A DNA stretch of 6,113 nt. Source: Flavipsychrobacter sp. (GTDB lineage: Bacteria > Bacteroidota > Bacteroidia > Chitinophagales > Chitinophagaceae). Below, in pieces: positions 5,250 through 6,113 of the stretch. The stretch covers positions 1 through 6,113 of the forward strand of contig JAJNBR010000184.1 of the NCBI GenBank assembly GCA_021156265.1, read 5' to 3'. Position numbers and translations under genes: made by a program. The stretch's first letter is position 1, and each line of letters opens with the position of its first letter. Under the pieces are notes generated by a model. The model saw nothing but the letters and a program-made list of their open reading frames with translations, searched no databases and was not told where the DNA came from.

Positions 5250-5930
5250 ATGAACCGAACCCTGCTCACAATGCTCATCTGCTGCTTGCTATCCGGCACG
5301 GCACTGGCCCAGGAAACAACCGGAGAACAATGGCACCATTATGAGCTGGACGAACTGGTGAGTATAAGTTTTCCCTGCGAAATGCCTGAGAACATGAATT
5401 GGGCCGATTCATTTTATCGCTGCGGCGACAGCACATTCAGACTTTGGGCTAAAGTGTTAGATCTGCGCGAAGAGATAGCAGCGATGGGACCCGTAAAACA
5501 GGATGAGCTTGCCGAACTCGTTTATAAAACACAGATGGAAAAAATGAGCAGGTATACTACGTACAGCATAACGAGAAAATTATGGAGATGGAAGAAACAG
5601 AATTTCGCAATGCTGATGTGGAGCCCCACAAGCAGTGGAGAGGTGGAACATTTTGCACGTATCAAAGCTTTCCCCTGGGGCCCCGGCAGCCATGATGTTT
5701 ATCCACCGTTTATGCAATACGACAGGATGTTGTTTTACAACAACAAGCTGTACATATTTTCTATGCTTACTATAACCGAGGCGTATAAGGACCGGGAGTA
5801 CTTTATGCGTGGCGGCATGACCGAGGACCAATTGCGGACGCTGAAAGAGAAATTCTTCCGCTCGATAGAAATCAAAAAGAAGCCCGCGAACAAAAGTGTA
5901 TCCGCGGGCTATTCTAAAAAAGCTAATTAG
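5250..5930 (+). CDS. Secreted protein of unknown function, PsbP-like pattern
   Basis: This 226-residue protein has a signal peptide at 1-20 with a cut at ALA|Q21. The mature part has two cysteines, Cys43 (ISFPCEMPE) and Cys58 (FYRCGDS), likely a disulfide. The layout of an early SISFPCEMP strand, a helix near 88-105 (QDELAELVYKTQMEKM), central strands (FAMLMW; EHFARIKAF), FYNNKLYIFSML and a closing FFRSIEI recalls PsbP/DUF1795-like folds. That resemblance is by pattern only and weak. No catalytic residues stand out. Tryptophan and methionine are frequent. The tail after residue 208 (IKKKPANK...) is basic and does not look folded. It coincides with an inverted repeat that acts as a terminator for the opposite strand (5874-5910). 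The stop overlaps the stop of the minus-strand T9SS remnant by 3 nt. A TAGAATTG box ends 1 nt before the ATG. Confidence 0.92.
   Translation: MNRTLLTMLICCLLSGTALAQETTGEQWHHYELDELVSISFPCEMPENMNWADSFYRCGDSTFRLWAKVLDLREEIAAMGPVKQDELAELVYKTQMEKMSRYTTYSITRKLWRWKKQNFAMLMWSPTSSGEVEHFARIKAFPWGPGSHDVYPPFMQYDRMLFYNNKLYIFSMLTITEAYKDREYFMRGGMTEDQLRTLKEKFFRSIEIKKKPANKSVSAGYSKKAN
5874..5910 (-). terminator. Minus-strand intrinsic terminator inside the 3' end of the 5250 gene
   Basis: AGCCCGCG (5881-5888) and CGCGGGCT (5903-5910) form a perfect 8-bp GC-rich stem with a 14-nt loop. Read on the minus strand, the stem is followed by TCTTTTT (5880-5874), as in an intrinsic terminator. On the plus strand it is followed by ATTCTAAAAAAG, which cannot terminate. 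It lies 17 nt past the minus-strand stop at 5927, the right place to end the transcript of the T9SS gene now reduced to a remnant. Confidence 0.65.
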
Positions 5931-5960
5931 TTGATCACACTAAAACTCCGCGCAATATCC

Positions 5961-6018
5961 TGGCCGGCTGAATGCAACTGCATTATATAATTACCTGCCG
6001 GCATACCGCAGCCGGCCA
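5961..6018. repeat. 10-bp perfect inverted repeat at the T9SS remnant boundary
   Basis: TGGCCGGCTG (5961-5970) and CAGCCGGCCA (6009-6018) are exact reverse complements, 38 nt apart. A third GCCGGC lies at 5997-6002. With 6011-6016 it can also form a 6-bp stem with an 8-nt loop (5997-6016), followed by CATTTTGG, a poor terminator for the plus-strand gene at 5250. The right arm starts just beyond where similarity to the sorting domain stops (6007). Confidence 0.55.
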
Positions 6019-6048
6019 TTTTGGAACGAAAATTGGTGTAAACAGTCA

Positions 6049-6056
6049 TATCTTTA
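6049..6056 (+). promoter_or_regulatory. Candidate -7 box of the gene at 6077
   Basis: TATCTTTA is one base from TAnnTTTG, lies 20 nt before the ATG and is identical to the octamer at 2949-2956. A TTTTG at 6019-6023 is 25 nt upstream, longer than the usual spacer, so the -33 element is doubtful. Confidence 0.35.
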
Positions 6057-6076
6057 TGCCGCCCAAATCATACTCT

Positions 6077-6113
6077 ATGAAGAACCTATCCACTATCATT
6101 ATCAGTGCACTGT
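6077..6113 (+). CDS. Start of an exported protein, cut by the window end
   Basis: Only twelve codons are visible: MKNLSTIIISAL. A Lys followed by a hydrophobic run is the beginning of a signal peptide or lipoprotein leader. The first five residues match the start of the EGF-module lipoprotein (MKNLS), which may be coincidence. The start is supported by the promoter-like box 20 nt upstream. What the protein is cannot be said. Confidence 0.6.
   Translation, partial: MKNLSTIIISAL

Larger units (their letters stand above)
5927..6067 (-). pseudogene. Orphan 3' remnant of a T9SS sorting-domain protein
   Basis: The minus strand is open from 6067 to a TAA at 5929-5927. Its last 26 codons (6007-5930) read GMPAGNYIMQLHSAG... 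RSFSVIN, aligning without gaps to the last 26 residues of the T9SS protein at 2987-4276 (GMAAGQYILHIHAAN... RQFSVIR) with 13 identities counted by hand. That is the terminal strand pair of a type A sorting domain. The rest of the domain, including the YPNP opening, is missing. Upstream residues (TNFRSKMAG) do not fit, and a TGA closes the frame at 6070-6068. A 40-codon frame from ATG 6049 exists but would have no signal peptide. I read it as what is left after most of a gene was deleted. The downstream terminator at 5874-5910 supports a former real gene. An intact copy elsewhere would be worth seeking. Confidence 0.68.

Noticed and set aside
1..6113. Search for CRISPR, tRNA/rRNA, transposase, phage or toxin-antitoxin/defence genes
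   Set aside because: No regularly spaced repeats, tRNA-like T-arm, transposase motifs or nuclease/NTPase motifs were seen. The small minus-strand pair at 4602-5073 lacks any toxin or antitoxin signature I can recognise.

Overview
The window looks like a chromosomal segment of a Bacteroidota bacterium, probably from the Chitinophagia/Chitinophagaceae side. The main evidence is a C-terminal type IX secretion (T9SS) type A sorting domain, present only in that phylum. Supporting signs are signal peptides cut at Ala-Gln, small Cys-anchored lipoproteins, weak Shine-Dalgarno sequences, promoter-like boxes close to the Bacteroidota -7 consensus TAnnTTTG, and a DUF3606 protein. The family-level placement is inference. 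No mobile element, CRISPR array, tRNA or rRNA was seen.

Layout. 1-356 is AT-rich and holds a 14-bp stem-loop repeat, one good promoter candidate and no convincing gene. 357-596 (+) is a small Cys-rich lipoprotein. 658-1311 (+) is an unrecognised secreted protein. 1383-2282 (+) is a secreted chymotrypsin-fold (S1) serine protease with a complete catalytic triad. Converging on it is a cytosolic hypothetical protein at 2287-2634 (-). 2635-2986 has no intact gene but contains a compact hairpin and coding-like scraps on the minus strand. 2987-4276 (+) is a secreted YD-repeat-like protein ending in a T9SS sorting domain, closed by a textbook terminator. 4389-4586 (+) is a tiny lipoprotein carrying a single EGF-like module. 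On the minus strand, 5073-4858 and 4808-4602 form a likely two-gene operon of small cytosolic proteins, the second being DUF3606. 5250-5930 (+) is a secreted protein of unknown function. Facing it on the minus strand (5927-6067) is an orphan tail of a second T9SS sorting domain, apparently the 3' remnant of a lost gene that kept its own terminator inside the 3' end of the 5250 gene. The window ends in the first 12 codons of another exported protein (6077-6113).

Most proteins here are predicted to act outside the cytoplasm: two lipoproteins, one protease, one T9SS client and two Sec-exported proteins of unknown role. I see no single pathway linking them. It reads as an accessory stretch of envelope and secretome genes with signs of gene loss. 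The most interesting hidden signal is the orphan T9SS tail and its terminator at 5874-6067. The EGF-module lipoprotein and the serine protease that may not need zymogen activation come next. I found nothing that looks like a complete new defence or mobile system.
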